A stretch of DNA of 64,000 nucleotides, taken from the NCBI GenBank assembly GCA_021768245.1, contig JAETNO010000004.1:186001-250000 (forward strand). The letters are read 5' to 3'. A program made the translations under genes and the position numbers. Below the pieces are notes generated by a model. The model did no database searches, was not told the DNA's origin, and was given only the letters and a program-made list of their open reading frames with translations. This DNA is from Bacteroidaceae bacterium (GTDB lineage Bacteria > Bacteroidota > Bacteroidia > Bacteroidales > Muribaculaceae). How positions within the stretch are numbered: the stretch's first letter is position 1; every line of letters begins with the position of its first letter. This document shows, in pieces, positions 40,473 through 49,032 of this stretch.

Positions 40473-41903
40473 ATGCAGTCATTAGACAATATAGTAACGA
40501 AACTCGACACTCCGCTCTACCACAGCATAGGCGCGGCCGCAGATTCAATAGGCCGTGAATGTTATGCCGTAGGTGGATGCGTGAGAGACTTCTTTCTTGA
40601 GAGGCCGTCAAAGGATATCGACTTCGTGACCGTAGGCAGCGGAATCGAACTGGCTGAGATTGTTGCCGAAAGGCTCGGGAAGGGGACGCATCTGTGCGTG
40701 TTCCGCAACTTCGGCACCGCCCAGGTGAAACGCCGGGATATCGAACTCGAATTCGTGGGTGCCCGACGTGAATCATATGACCGTAATTCCCGCAAGCCGG
40801 TGGTCGAGGACGGAACCCTTGAAGAAGACCTGTCGCGCCGGGACTTTACCGTCAATGCCCTTGCCATATGTGTCAACGCAGGCCGTTTCGGAGAGTTGAT
40901 AGACCTCTTCGGGGGCTTGGCCGATATGGAGCGACGGATTCTCCGCACCCCGCTTGACCCCGACATCACATTCAGCGACGACCCTCTGCGCATGATGCGC
41001 GCCATAAGGTTCGCAACGCAACTCGAATTCACAATTTACCCCGAGACCTTTGAAGCTATCCGGCGCAACGCGGAGAGAATCCGCATCATATCGCATGAGC
41101 GCGTGATTGACGAGCTGATGAAAATCATGCAGTCCGCACGTCCTTCTATCGGATGGGACCTCCTGCTGAAATCCGGGCTCCTGCAGATAATCTTTCCAGA
41201 GCTTGCAGCGATGAAAGGGGTTGAGGTAGTCAAAGGACGGGGCCACAAGGACAATTTCTATCATACACTCGCAGTGCTCGACAATGTTGCCGCCAAAAGC
41301 GACAATGTATGGCTCAGATGGGCGGCGCTTATGCATGACATAGCCAAACCGGTCACCAAGCGATGGGATGAAAAGACCGGCTGGACTTTCCACAACCATA
41401 ATTTCATAGGAGCCAAGATGGTGCCGAGGATATTCCGCCGCATGCGTCTGCCACAGGACGCCAAGATGAAATATGTCGCAAAACTCGTAGAACTGCATAT
41501 GCGGCCCATCGCCCTCGTGGAAGACGAGGTGACAGACTCGGCTGTGCGCAGGCTAATCAACGATGCCGGCGACGACCTCGAAGACCTCATGGCTCTCTGT
41601 GAGGCTGACATCACCTCGAAAAACCAGGAAAAGGTGCGCCGGATACTTGAAAATTTCGCACTCGTCCGCCAAAAGATGGTGGACCTCAACGAGCGTGACC
41701 ATATACGCAATTTCAAGCCCCCTGTCGACGGAAATGAAATCATGGAAACTTTCGGCATAACGGGAGGCCCGCTAATCGGCACCATAAAAAGCACCATAAA
41801 AAATGCCATTCTCGACGGATTGATTCGCAACGACTATGAAGAAGCCCGTGAACTGATGATGAAGGTCGCCGCCGAACATGGCCTTTCGCCAATAAAAAAA
41901 TAA
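40473..41903 (+). CDS. CCA tRNA nucleotidyltransferase / poly(A) polymerase-family protein with HD domain
   Basis: 476 residues. The N-terminal nucleotidyltransferase domain has VGGCVRDFFLERPSKDIDFVTVG, with the two catalytic Asp in the DxD, and DPLRMMRAIRFATQ of the class II family. A HD domain follows (about 255-370: GHKDNFYHTLAVLDNV, RWAALMHDIAKPVTK). The enzyme adds or repairs the 3'-CCA of tRNA; the HD part may give phosphatase or phosphodiesterase activity. CCA-adding and A-adding enzymes cannot be separated by sight. It heads a group with the queuosine genes. Confidence 0.88.
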   Translation: MQSLDNIVTKLDTPLYHSIGAAADSIGRECYAVGGCVRDFFLERPSKDIDFVTVGSGIELAEIVAERLGKGTHLCVFRNFGTAQVKRRDIELEFVGARRESYDRNSRKPVVEDGTLEEDLSRRDFTVNALAICVNAGRFGELIDLFGGLADMERRILRTPLDPDITFSDDPLRMMRAIRFATQLEFTIYPETFEAIRRNAERIRIISHERVIDELMKIMQSARPSIGWDLLLKSGLLQIIFPELAAMKGVEVVKGRGHKDNFYHTLAVLDNVAAKSDNVWLRWAALMHDIAKPVTKRWDEKTGWTFHNHNFIGAKMVPRIFRRMRLPQDAKMKYVAKLVELHMRPIALVEDEVTDSAVRRLINDAGDDLEDLMALCEADITSKNQEKVRRILENFALVRQKMVDLNERDHIRNFKPPVDGNEIMETFGITGGPLIGTIKSTIKNAILDGLIRNDYEEARELMMKVAAEHGLSPIKK

Positions 41904-41947
41904 GAGTACGCCCCTTCCATAACCCAACCCCGACCACATATCTACAG

Positions 41948-42340
41948 ATGTACTATATAACAAAACGATTCGAACTCGCAGGATGCCACAGGCTGGACCT
42001 CTCCTACGAAAGCAAGTGCACCCGTCTCCATGGCCATAACTGGATAGTTACAGTCCATTGCATGGCGGAAAAGCTAAATGAGGATGGAATGGTAGTTGAT
42101 TTCAGCCATATCAAGGAGCGTATCACAAGCTATCTCGACCATGGGAATTTCAACGAACTGCTTCCGTTTAACCCCACAGCGGAAAATATCGCCCGATGGA
42201 TATGCGGACAAGTGCCATGCTGCTACCGTGTCGACGTGCAGGAGAGCGAAGGCAACACAGCCACATATATCGACACAGACTCCACTACGGACAAATCAGG
42301 CAATCCTGACGCTGTCTTCAGAATCACGGACAAGCCATGA
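41948..42340 (+). CDS. queD: 6-carboxytetrahydropterin synthase
   Basis: 130 residues. Zn ligands are in AGCHRL and LHGHNW, and DHGNFNEL, PTAENIARWI and VQESEGNTA match QueD. It converts dihydroneopterin triphosphate to 6-carboxytetrahydropterin, an early step of queuosine synthesis. The stop overlaps the start of queE (ATGA at 42337-42340), confirming the pathway pairing. QueC and the guanine exchange enzyme are not in the window. Confidence 0.93.
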   Translation: MYYITKRFELAGCHRLDLSYESKCTRLHGHNWIVTVHCMAEKLNEDGMVVDFSHIKERITSYLDHGNFNELLPFNPTAENIARWICGQVPCCYRVDVQESEGNTATYIDTDSTTDKSGNPDAVFRITDKP

Positions 42341-42948
42341 GCTACAGGGTCAACGAAATCTTCTATTCCCTGCAGGGTGAGGGATATTTCACAGGAACGC
42401 CCGCAGTGTTCCTCCGCTTCAGCGGATGCAATCTCCGCTGTGGCTTCTGCGACACCCGCCATGAGGATTACACCGAAATGTCGCCCACGGAAATCATTGA
42501 AAAAGTCAGTGCCTATCCTTCGCGCCATATCGTAATCACAGGAGGGGAACCGGGATTGCAGTTAGACGGTCTGTTGGTTGAAATGCTACACGATGAGGGA
42601 TTTTTCATACAGATTGAGACCAACGGAACGAGAATTCTTCCCGAGGGTATCGACTGGGTCACATGCTCTCCGAAGATTAATGCCTGTCAAAGCGCCGACC
42701 TTATGGGAAAGAGCTGCGGCGATACAACCGTAAAACTGCGCAATATCGATGAGCTTAAAGTGGTATATGAAGGCCAGGATGTCGAAACCATCGCCTCGTC
42801 GCTTCCTGCCGTCCACTACTTTCTCCAGCCATGCAGCTCAAACCGCTATGAGGGAGGGTCAAACACGGCGGAAACTGTCGATTATATCCTCAAACATCCA
42901 CACTGGCGTCTTTCACTCCAGACCCACAAACTTATAAACATCCAATAA
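42337..42948 (+). CDS. queE: 7-carboxy-7-deazaguanine synthase (radical SAM)
   Basis: 203 residues with the radical-SAM CxxxCxxC cluster motif CNLRCGFC near residue 29, a preceding FYSLQGEGYFTGTPAVFLRF and the GGEPGLQ glycine-rich SAM motif. It turns 6-carboxytetrahydropterin into 7-carboxy-7-deazaguanine, the step after QueD in queuosine synthesis. Translationally coupled to queD through an ATGA overlap. Confidence 0.93.
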   Translation: MSYRVNEIFYSLQGEGYFTGTPAVFLRFSGCNLRCGFCDTRHEDYTEMSPTEIIEKVSAYPSRHIVITGGEPGLQLDGLLVEMLHDEGFFIQIETNGTRILPEGIDWVTCSPKINACQSADLMGKSCGDTTVKLRNIDELKVVYEGQDVETIASSLPAVHYFLQPCSSNRYEGGSNTAETVDYILKHPHWRLSLQTHKLINIQ

Positions 42949-42967
42949 TTCAAACGACACTGACTCT

Positions 42968-43825
42968 ATGACAGCGGGACGAATAATACTTATAGCCGCA
43001 TTGATTGTCTCATCGTTCAATGCCTTTTCGCAAGAAACCGCAGAACCGGCTGACAGCATCTGCGCCTCACAGGATTTCTCCTGGCACCCATGGCATGGCA
43101 AAAAGGTCGGTTATATCGGGGATTCCATCACCGATCCAAACAACAACAAGAAGGATGTGAAGAAAAAATACTGGGGCTTCCTTGAAGAATGGCTCGGAAC
43201 CACACCCTATGTCTATGGGATAAGCGGACGTCAATGGAACGATGTCCCACGCCAGGCCCGTAAACTCAAAGAGGAGCATGGCGATGATGTCGACGCCATA
43301 ATTGTCCTCATGGGGACAAACGACTTCAATTCAAGTATTCCGATAGGAGAATGGTTCACCGAGAAGGATGAAGAAGTCATGGCTGCCCACGGAGAACCGA
43401 AAAAGCCTGAAATTCGCAGACGCCGCAGCCCGTTAATGACAAACGATACATATAAAGGACGCATAAACATCGGTGTCAGTGAACTGAAAAGGCTGTTCCC
43501 TGACAAGCAGATTGTATTGCTTACACCGCTCCACCGTTCCACGGCAGAGTTCAATGAAAAGAACGTGCAGCCCGACGAGAGCTATCAGAACAAATGCGGT
43601 GAATATATCGACGCCTACGTGCAGGCTATAAAAGAGGCCGGCAACATATGGGCTGTCCCTGTGATTGATTTCAATTCAGTGACCGGGATGAACCCTATGG
43701 TCGAGGAGCAGATATCCTACTTCCGCAACGCATCGACCGACCGCCTGCATCCGTCAACTTCAGGGCAGGAGCGTATGGCCCGCACACTCCTCTATCAGCT
43801 TCTCTCACTTCCGCCCTCATTCTGA
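42968..43825 (+). CDS. Secreted SGNH/GDSL-type hydrolase
   Basis: 285 residues with a signal peptide (about 1-22, ending AFSQ). SGNH blocks: block I VGYIGDSITDPNN (GDS with the nucleophilic Ser), the Gly region GISGRQWND, block III LMGTNDFNS (Asn), and block V DRLHPSTSGQERMA (Asp-x-x-His). Family members are esterases, often acetyl- or glycan-deacetylating, in the periplasm or outside. The substrate is unknown. It starts 20 bp after queE; there is no obvious functional link. Confidence 0.85.
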   Translation: MTAGRIILIAALIVSSFNAFSQETAEPADSICASQDFSWHPWHGKKVGYIGDSITDPNNNKKDVKKKYWGFLEEWLGTTPYVYGISGRQWNDVPRQARKLKEEHGDDVDAIIVLMGTNDFNSSIPIGEWFTEKDEEVMAAHGEPKKPEIRRRRSPLMTNDTYKGRINIGVSELKRLFPDKQIVLLTPLHRSTAEFNEKNVQPDESYQNKCGEYIDAYVQAIKEAGNIWAVPVIDFNSVTGMNPMVEEQISYFRNASTDRLHPSTSGQERMARTLLYQLLSLPPSF

Positions 43826-43865
43826 AAACAATTCAAAACCGAACAATAAACCAAACGCCAAAGAT

Positions 43866-45404
43866 ATGAACTCCAACAGGATATTTTTATCAATAGCCAT
43901 TGCAAGCATGCTTGCCGCATGTGGCTGCAACAGAACGGATAAATCCGAGAGTGACAATCATCTGGTGATACTCCACACCAACGACACTCATTCACAGATA
44001 GAGCCCGACCGACATGACATGGGCGGAATCGCCCGCCGCAAGGTCTTGATTGACAGTGTGCGCGAGGCTGACAGGAATGTCATGGTGATTGACGCAGGAG
44101 ATGCCGTGCAAGGCTCCCTGTACTACACCCTGTTTGGCGGGGAAGTGGAACGCAAGCTCATGAACGCCCTCGGATATGACGTGCAGATTCTCGGTAACCA
44201 TGAATTCGACAAAGGGATGGAGACCCTCGCGCGCGAATGGAAACAGCTCAATGCCGCGCGGCTGAGCACCAACTATGATTTTTCCGGGACTCCACTTGAG
44301 GGATTGTTCGTCACTTCGCTGACAAAAAAATTCGGAGACAAAACCGTTGGTTTCATCGGCATCAATCTCGACCCCGCCGGAATCATATCGGAGGCGAATT
44401 ATGAGGGAGTAAAATATATCGATGGCATCAAAGCCGCCAATGCCGAAGCAGCAAAACTGAAAGATGAAGGCGCGGATATTATTATCGCGGTAACCCACAT
44501 CGGATATAAGGACGAGCCGGGTTACAGCGACCTTGACATAGCCGCCAATTCCAAAGATATCGACGTCATTATCGGCGGACATTCCCATACGGTAATAAAT
44601 CCTGCCGACAAGCGCGAAGGAGTCCCGACATGGAGAGTCCCCAACGCTGAAGGCGACACTATCTCAGTGCTCCAGACAGGCTCCAGCGGAGTGAATCTCG
44701 GGGAAATCGACATCAACCTTGACACCAAGCAAGTGAAAGCCCGACTTATCCCCGTCGACAAGCGGTTAGACAACCGTCTGGACCCTGAAATTGAAAACAT
44801 CATAGCTCCTTACAGGAACAAGGTTGACTCAATGCGTGCCAAAGTCATAGGCAAATCGCCCTATGAATTCGAACGCAAGTCACCCGAAATGGTCAATCTC
44901 CTAAGTGATTTCGTGAGGATGCGCGGAGCGGAGCTGTGCGGTAAGCCTGTCGACCTCTCCATAATGAATAAGGGCGGCATACGCAACAGCCTTGCAGCCG
45001 GAGAGATAACCCAGGGCGAAATTATCGATATCGCTCCTTTCGACAATTCAATCGTCGTAATGGAAATCGAGGGTGACGACCTTCTCGACAACTTCAAAGT
45101 GATGGCCTCACAGGAAGGACAGGGCGTGAGCTCGAATGTGGAAGCGGTCTACGACCCATCAACCCACGAACTCAACCGCGTGACAATCGACGGCAAACCA
45201 ATCGACCCCGACAGGAAGTATCGTCTGGCCACAATTGACTATCTTGCAGCCGGTAATGACTACATGGAGCCTCTCAAAGAGGGTGATATCCTCGCAAAGA
45301 GTCCTGAAGTCCTCTATAAGATACTCATAGACTATATTTCCGCCGGCAAACTCGACAAGCTCCTCGCCAATCCCGATAGAAAACAACGAATGAGCGCATA
45401 TTAA
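43866..45404 (+). CDS. Lipoprotein 5'-nucleotidase / bifunctional metallophosphatase (UshA-like)
   Basis: 512 residues, with a signal peptide and likely lipobox AACGC near residue 20. The N-terminal metallophosphoesterase domain has LHTNDTHSQIEP (Asp and His ligands), VIDAGDAVQGS, GNHEFDKG and GGHSHTVI. The C-terminal 5'-nucleotidase domain (about 330-500) has NKGGIRNSLAAGEIT and an AAGNDYMEPL loop, with the Asp/Tyr pair that stacks the base. It hydrolyses extracytoplasmic nucleotides to nucleosides. The neighbouring small genes are unrelated. Confidence 0.9.
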   Translation: MNSNRIFLSIAIASMLAACGCNRTDKSESDNHLVILHTNDTHSQIEPDRHDMGGIARRKVLIDSVREADRNVMVIDAGDAVQGSLYYTLFGGEVERKLMNALGYDVQILGNHEFDKGMETLAREWKQLNAARLSTNYDFSGTPLEGLFVTSLTKKFGDKTVGFIGINLDPAGIISEANYEGVKYIDGIKAANAEAAKLKDEGADIIIAVTHIGYKDEPGYSDLDIAANSKDIDVIIGGHSHTVINPADKREGVPTWRVPNAEGDTISVLQTGSSGVNLGEIDINLDTKQVKARLIPVDKRLDNRLDPEIENIIAPYRNKVDSMRAKVIGKSPYEFERKSPEMVNLLSDFVRMRGAELCGKPVDLSIMNKGGIRNSLAAGEITQGEIIDIAPFDNSIVVMEIEGDDLLDNFKVMASQEGQGVSSNVEAVYDPSTHELNRVTIDGKPIDPDRKYRLATIDYLAAGNDYMEPLKEGDILAKSPEVLYKILIDYISAGKLDKLLANPDRKQRMSAY

Positions 45405-45411
45405 ACCGATT

Positions 45412-45786
45412 ATGAATGGATGGTTGACAGTTGGATTGCTAATCATATCCAACATTTTCATGACGTTCGCCTGGTACGGACAACTGAAACTTTCAGAAAT
45501 GAAAGTCATTACCTCTCAGACTCCCCTGTTTTTGGTAATACTGCTGTCATGGGGAATAGCCCTGTTCGAATACTGCTTCATGGTGCCTGCCAACCGTTAT
45601 GGATTCTTAGGCAACGGAGGACAGTACACCCTTCTGCAATTGAAAGTGATGCAGGAGGTGATTTCACTGCTCGTGTTCACAATCTTTACCATCCTCTTTT
45701 TTAAAGGGGAGGCACTGCATTGGAATCACTTCTTAGCCTTCTGCCTGCTGATTCTTGCAGTATACCTCGTGTTCATGGAGAGTTAG
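45412..45786 (+). CDS. DUF486 (DMT-like) four-helix membrane protein
   Basis: 124 residues with four hydrophobic helices (about 5-25, 38-58, 73-95, 102-122), the size of DUF486 proteins distantly related to small drug/metabolite transporters. Conserved-looking features: NIFMTFAWYGQL in the first helix, ALFEYCFMVPANRYG and LQLKVMQEVISL. Transport is unproven. It lies 7 bp after the nucleotidase gene, so likely the end of that transcript, and converges on the U32 gene. Confidence 0.85.
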   Translation: MNGWLTVGLLIISNIFMTFAWYGQLKLSEMKVITSQTPLFLVILLSWGIALFEYCFMVPANRYGFLGNGGQYTLLQLKVMQEVISLLVFTIFTILFFKGEALHWNHFLAFCLLILAVYLVFMES

Positions 45787-45794
45787 ACGCGCAT

Positions 45795-47705
45795 CTATCT
45801 CTCAGAAAAGAGATTCATACGGCAGGCACGGCAGTCAAACTCAAGGCGCAGGCGAGTGGAGCCACTGACGAGATAGAGCCGCTCAGGCCATGACTTCCCG
45901 GCAGCATCCTTAAGACATTTCCCCATCTCCTTGCGCAAGCAATAACGGGTGGTCATCACCGGCGCCTCAACCTTTCGGCTGTCCGCTTTGGATATTTCCA
46001 CTGCGGGAGCAATCTCCGTAGCTCCATGTGATTTGTAGAATTCCATGGCGAGACGGTTTGAAACGTTGTCGTGAACCGTAAGGCGATTGCCACCCGGCAA
46101 TTCCATATCGAAACGCTCCGGCAGACGATAGGAGAAAGCGTATGTCGCCGAGGCGGCCCGATTCAATGCATCCACAGCCTCACGGCGCAAAGCTGTAAGC
46201 GCCGAGGCAGGAATAAAGCAATCATCGCCGGCAAGGTCCACTATACGCCTCACCTTATATATAGTCCCTCCAAGCTTATCAAGGATGCGCCTGCGAGGAG
46301 CTTTTTGAGGTGTCACGGATGTCTGTAGAGCTATATTCATATAAACCGAGGCACTGCATCCCCGTTCGTCGCTTATTTCAAGAACCACACGACCTTTATT
46401 GTCCATAAGGCTATCATCGGCTCCGTTTCCATCGCTATCATTAATAGTGCGTAAAACCATATCCACTCCAATCGTACGCACTGTCTTTGCCGAAGCTATC
46501 GCATCGTCGAATTCCTTGTCCCTATTTCGATAAAGCATTGTGCCAGGAGCAATCGACAATGGGAGGGCGGGAAAAAGTCTGTCGCCGTCAATACGATTGA
46601 GTCGGAATCCGGTAAAAATGCCGGATTTATTATAATAGCCGAGACCGTCACCATTAGAGAGAGATACTTCAAGCCGAGCAATGATTTCTTTCCCACGACA
46701 TTCCTTTACCACCCCTACTTTAAGTCCGGTTGCCTTGGGCGATGAAATCGAGGCAATCCCTTTTGCCGGGGCTTTACCTGACAGGAAATAAGGCGTAAAA
46801 CCTCGGTTGAAAGCCTTCTCAAGCGAAGGTGTGAAGCCATGGCGCACGGAGCCGAACGACTGACGGACATATTTTCCGTCGCTTTCATCAACCAGTCGGT
46901 CGAGAATCCGGCTATAGGCAGCGACCGTGTTTTTTACATAGGCTTCATCTTTCAGACGGCCCTCAATCTTAAATGAGCTTACGCCTGCGGCAACCATTTC
47001 GGGAATAGCGTTGGAACGGTTCAAGTCGCGCAGCGAAAGCAGATGTTTCCCTTTTATCAAAACATTACCTTCTGAATCCGTAAGGTCGAAAGGGAGACGG
47101 CAGACCTGGGAACACTCGCCACGGTTGGCGCTTCGCCCTGTAGCAGCGAAACTTGCACGGCAGTCGCCACTATAGCTCACACACAGTGCGCCATGGATGA
47201 AGGCCTCGAGAGGAGTCGAGGGTACAGCGGAATGAATTTCAGAAATTTCCGACAACGACAGCTCGCGGGCAAGCACAAGTCTTGAAAAACCGACATCCGC
47301 CAGGAATTTAGCCTTGCGGGGGTCCCGGATATCGCACTGGGTACTTGCATGAAGCTCTATCGGAGGAATGTCAAGCCGCAGCACAGCCATATCCTGAATA
47401 ATCAGAGCGTCAACCCCTGCGCGATATAGCTCTCCAATCAGACTTTCTACTTCTGAGAGTTCATCGTCATATATGATAGTATTAACCGTTGCATAGACTT
47501 TTGCGCGAAAACGGTGGGCATAATCGACCACACGCCCTATCTCACTCACTGAATTCGCGGCTGCACGCCTGGCTCCATGGCTCGATGCCCCTATATAGAC
47601 AGCATCGGCTCCGGCGTCGATAGCGGAGATTGCGATATCGGCATTACGGGCCGGGGCGAGAAGTTCGAGAGGAATAGAGGCCTTTTTTATCATCGAAGAG
47701 CTCAT
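45795..47705 (-). CDS. U32-family protein (RlhA/TrhP-like hydroxylation factor) with collagenase-like C-terminal domain
   Basis: 636 residues from the ATG at 47705 (TTG at 47729 is less likely). The TIM-barrel-like U32 core opens LELLAPARNADIAISAIDAGADAVYIG. The Fe-S-type Cys set is visible: ALCVSYSGDCRAS, then RGECSQVCRLPF (about 190-215). The long C-terminal half ends CLKD...CRACRMNLF with more Cys. Characterised U32 proteins RlhA and TrhP are needed for hydroxylation of rRNA or tRNA, despite the peptidase name. Which RNA is used here is unknown. It is transcribed away from the DUF3990 module. Confidence 0.85.
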   Translation of the reverse strand: MSSSMIKKASIPLELLAPARNADIAISAIDAGADAVYIGASSHGARRAAANSVSEIGRVVDYAHRFRAKVYATVNTIIYDDELSEVESLIGELYRAGVDALIIQDMAVLRLDIPPIELHASTQCDIRDPRKAKFLADVGFSRLVLARELSLSEISEIHSAVPSTPLEAFIHGALCVSYSGDCRASFAATGRSANRGECSQVCRLPFDLTDSEGNVLIKGKHLLSLRDLNRSNAIPEMVAAGVSSFKIEGRLKDEAYVKNTVAAYSRILDRLVDESDGKYVRQSFGSVRHGFTPSLEKAFNRGFTPYFLSGKAPAKGIASISSPKATGLKVGVVKECRGKEIIARLEVSLSNGDGLGYYNKSGIFTGFRLNRIDGDRLFPALPLSIAPGTMLYRNRDKEFDDAIASAKTVRTIGVDMVLRTINDSDGNGADDSLMDNKGRVVLEISDERGCSASVYMNIALQTSVTPQKAPRRRILDKLGGTIYKVRRIVDLAGDDCFIPASALTALRREAVDALNRAASATYAFSYRLPERFDMELPGGNRLTVHDNVSNRLAMEFYKSHGATEIAPAVEISKADSRKVEAPVMTTRYCLRKEMGKCLKDAAGKSWPERLYLVSGSTRLRLEFDCRACRMNLFSER

Positions 47706-48110
47706 TTTGTTAAACAGTGTTAAACTCAACAGAACGGCATTAAACTTTCCGACGTTTGTCGAGTCAAAAAGACATAAAACGTAATAGAATTAGCTTTTTG
47801 ATTATATGCTCTGCGTCGGCTCGGGAAGAGTGGCGCAGGGCACTTTGTTTATGCCTGCACATACATCACCCGCAATTCTTATTAAACGCATATCCCCATC
47901 CCTATATTGCCCCACCCTGACAAATAACCAATATCCATAATTCAACAAATAATTTTATAAAGCAAATATATTTAACTATCTTTGCCTATAAACCTTTTTT
48001 TAATAACTGACACTCTTTGCTATTTATAATCTCTTCAGAGCAATCTCAACTAATCAAAAGTTATTTCACCTACATAAGATTGACTGGGATTTTAAAGGCA
48101 AGACCAATGA
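47706..48110. promoter_or_regulatory. 405-bp divergent intergenic region with two opposed -7 boxes
   Basis: No gene. TATCTTTG at 47977-47984 fits a plus-strand -7 box for the DUF3791 operon (the -33 position has TTTT at 47953-47956). TATATTTG on the minus strand at 47970-47963 fits a -7 box for the U32 gene. The two lie back to back. A GC-rich 8-bp hairpin (GCTCTGCG near 47809 with CGCAGGGC) is also present. I see no RNA gene. Confidence 0.5.
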
Positions 48111-48341
48111 ATGACAACCCATATGGACAAGAATATACTTGAATTCATGACATACTGCATCAGTAAACTGTCACAAACCCTAAATATGTCTCAGCGAGAT
48201 GTGTATTCCAGGCTCAAAAAGTCGGGAATCCTGTATGAGTATATTGTCCCATCGTATGACGTCCTTCATACATTCAGTTCCCGTTATCTTATAGAAGACC
48301 TTACCGATTATATGAAAGAGAAAGGAGTGTTGCCACAATGA
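48111..48341 (+). CDS. DUF3791 protein, first gene of a DUF3791-DUF3990-DUF3791 module
   Basis: 76 residues, small and helical, no signal peptide. The pattern ILEFMTYCISKLSQTLNMSQRDVYSRLKK, then YEYIVPSYDVLHTFSS and YLIEDLTDYMKEKG fits DUF3791. The stop overlaps the start of the DUF3990 gene (ATGA, 48338-48341), so the products are made together. Small DUF3791 partners sit next to DUF3990 in many bacteria; an antitoxin or chaperone role is inference. An alternative start is ATG at 48123. Confidence 0.8.
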   Translation: MTTHMDKNILEFMTYCISKLSQTLNMSQRDVYSRLKKSGILYEYIVPSYDVLHTFSSRYLIEDLTDYMKEKGVLPQ

Positions 48342-48808
48342 AACTATATCATTCATCCAATCTTTCGGTAAACAAGCCGGATGTCATTCATTCACGAGAT
48401 TACCTTGATTTCGGCAAAGGGTTCTATCTAACTTCCATCCACACTCAAGCCGTAAAATATGGCCAGCGATTCATACGCAGACAAAAGGACGCATGGTTGA
48501 ACGTGTATGAATTCGAGTTTATTCCCTCTGACTGGAAAATATGCATATTCGACAGTTATAATAAAGACTGGCTTGACTTTGTAGCTAAATGCCGCGCGGG
48601 TAACGACGACTCTGATTTTGACCTTATCATAGGAGGTATAGCAAATGACAGAGTGATTCAGACTCTTGACCGTTATTTTGAAGGAGAGTTGTCCGAAGAT
48701 GAAACTTTGGGGCTACTCAAATATGAAAAGCCAAACATACAATACTGTATCCGCTCACAACAAATGCTCGATAAGTGTTTAAAACATATAGAAAGCATAC
48801 AGCTATGA
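48338..48808 (+). CDS. DUF3990 protein, predicted ADP-ribosyltransferase fold
   Basis: 156 residues. Opens KLYHSSNLSV (like the H/Y-containing first strand of ART enzymes), followed by DYLDFGKGFYLTSIHTQAVKYG, where the FGxGFYLT turn is typical of the family, and later DLIIGGIANDRV and QYCIRSQQMLDKCL. DUF3990 has been placed by sequence analysts in the ADP-ribosyltransferase superfamily, probably with toxin-like activity; no target is known to me. It sits between two DUF3791 genes with ATGA overlaps on both sides. AT-richer than its neighbours, which suggests transfer. Confidence 0.8.
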   Translation: MKLYHSSNLSVNKPDVIHSRDYLDFGKGFYLTSIHTQAVKYGQRFIRRQKDAWLNVYEFEFIPSDWKICIFDSYNKDWLDFVAKCRAGNDDSDFDLIIGGIANDRVIQTLDRYFEGELSEDETLGLLKYEKPNIQYCIRSQQMLDKCLKHIESIQL

Positions 48809-49032
48809 CCAATGAAAGTAAAATAGCCTTGCAGGCAAGCAAATGCGCCAATATAATATTGAGCCTATGCGAACTATACGGATTATCGCTTAAGAAAGCA
48901 ACAGATATTTACTACCAATCTGAAACTGCAGAAATGATTGAGGAAGGAATCGCAGACCTGCAATGCCGCAGTGACAAATACCTTGCCTCAATCATTTGGG
49001 ATGAGTTTCAGGAATCAAAAGGGGAATCGTGA
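48805..49032 (+). CDS. DUF3791-like small protein, third gene of the module
   Basis: 75 residues from the ATG at 48805, which overlaps the DUF3990 stop by four bases; a longer in-frame start at 48775 would overlap much further. It is helical: KIALQASKCANIILSLCELYGLSLKKATDIYYQSETAEMIEE, then a D-L-x-C-x-S-x-x-Y-L-A end. It resembles the second DUF3791-like type often found beside DUF3990. The last 25 bp overlap the convergent epimerase gene. Confidence 0.72.
   Translation: MTNESKIALQASKCANIILSLCELYGLSLKKATDIYYQSETAEMIEEGIADLQCRSDKYLASIIWDEFQESKGES

Noticed and set aside
40773..41498. Minus-strand open frame of 241 codons
   Set aside because: Antisense to the CCA-adding enzyme; no domain pattern.
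41904..41947. preQ1 riboswitch before queD
   Set aside because: The gap is only 44 bp and shows no preQ1-type stem or A-rich tail.
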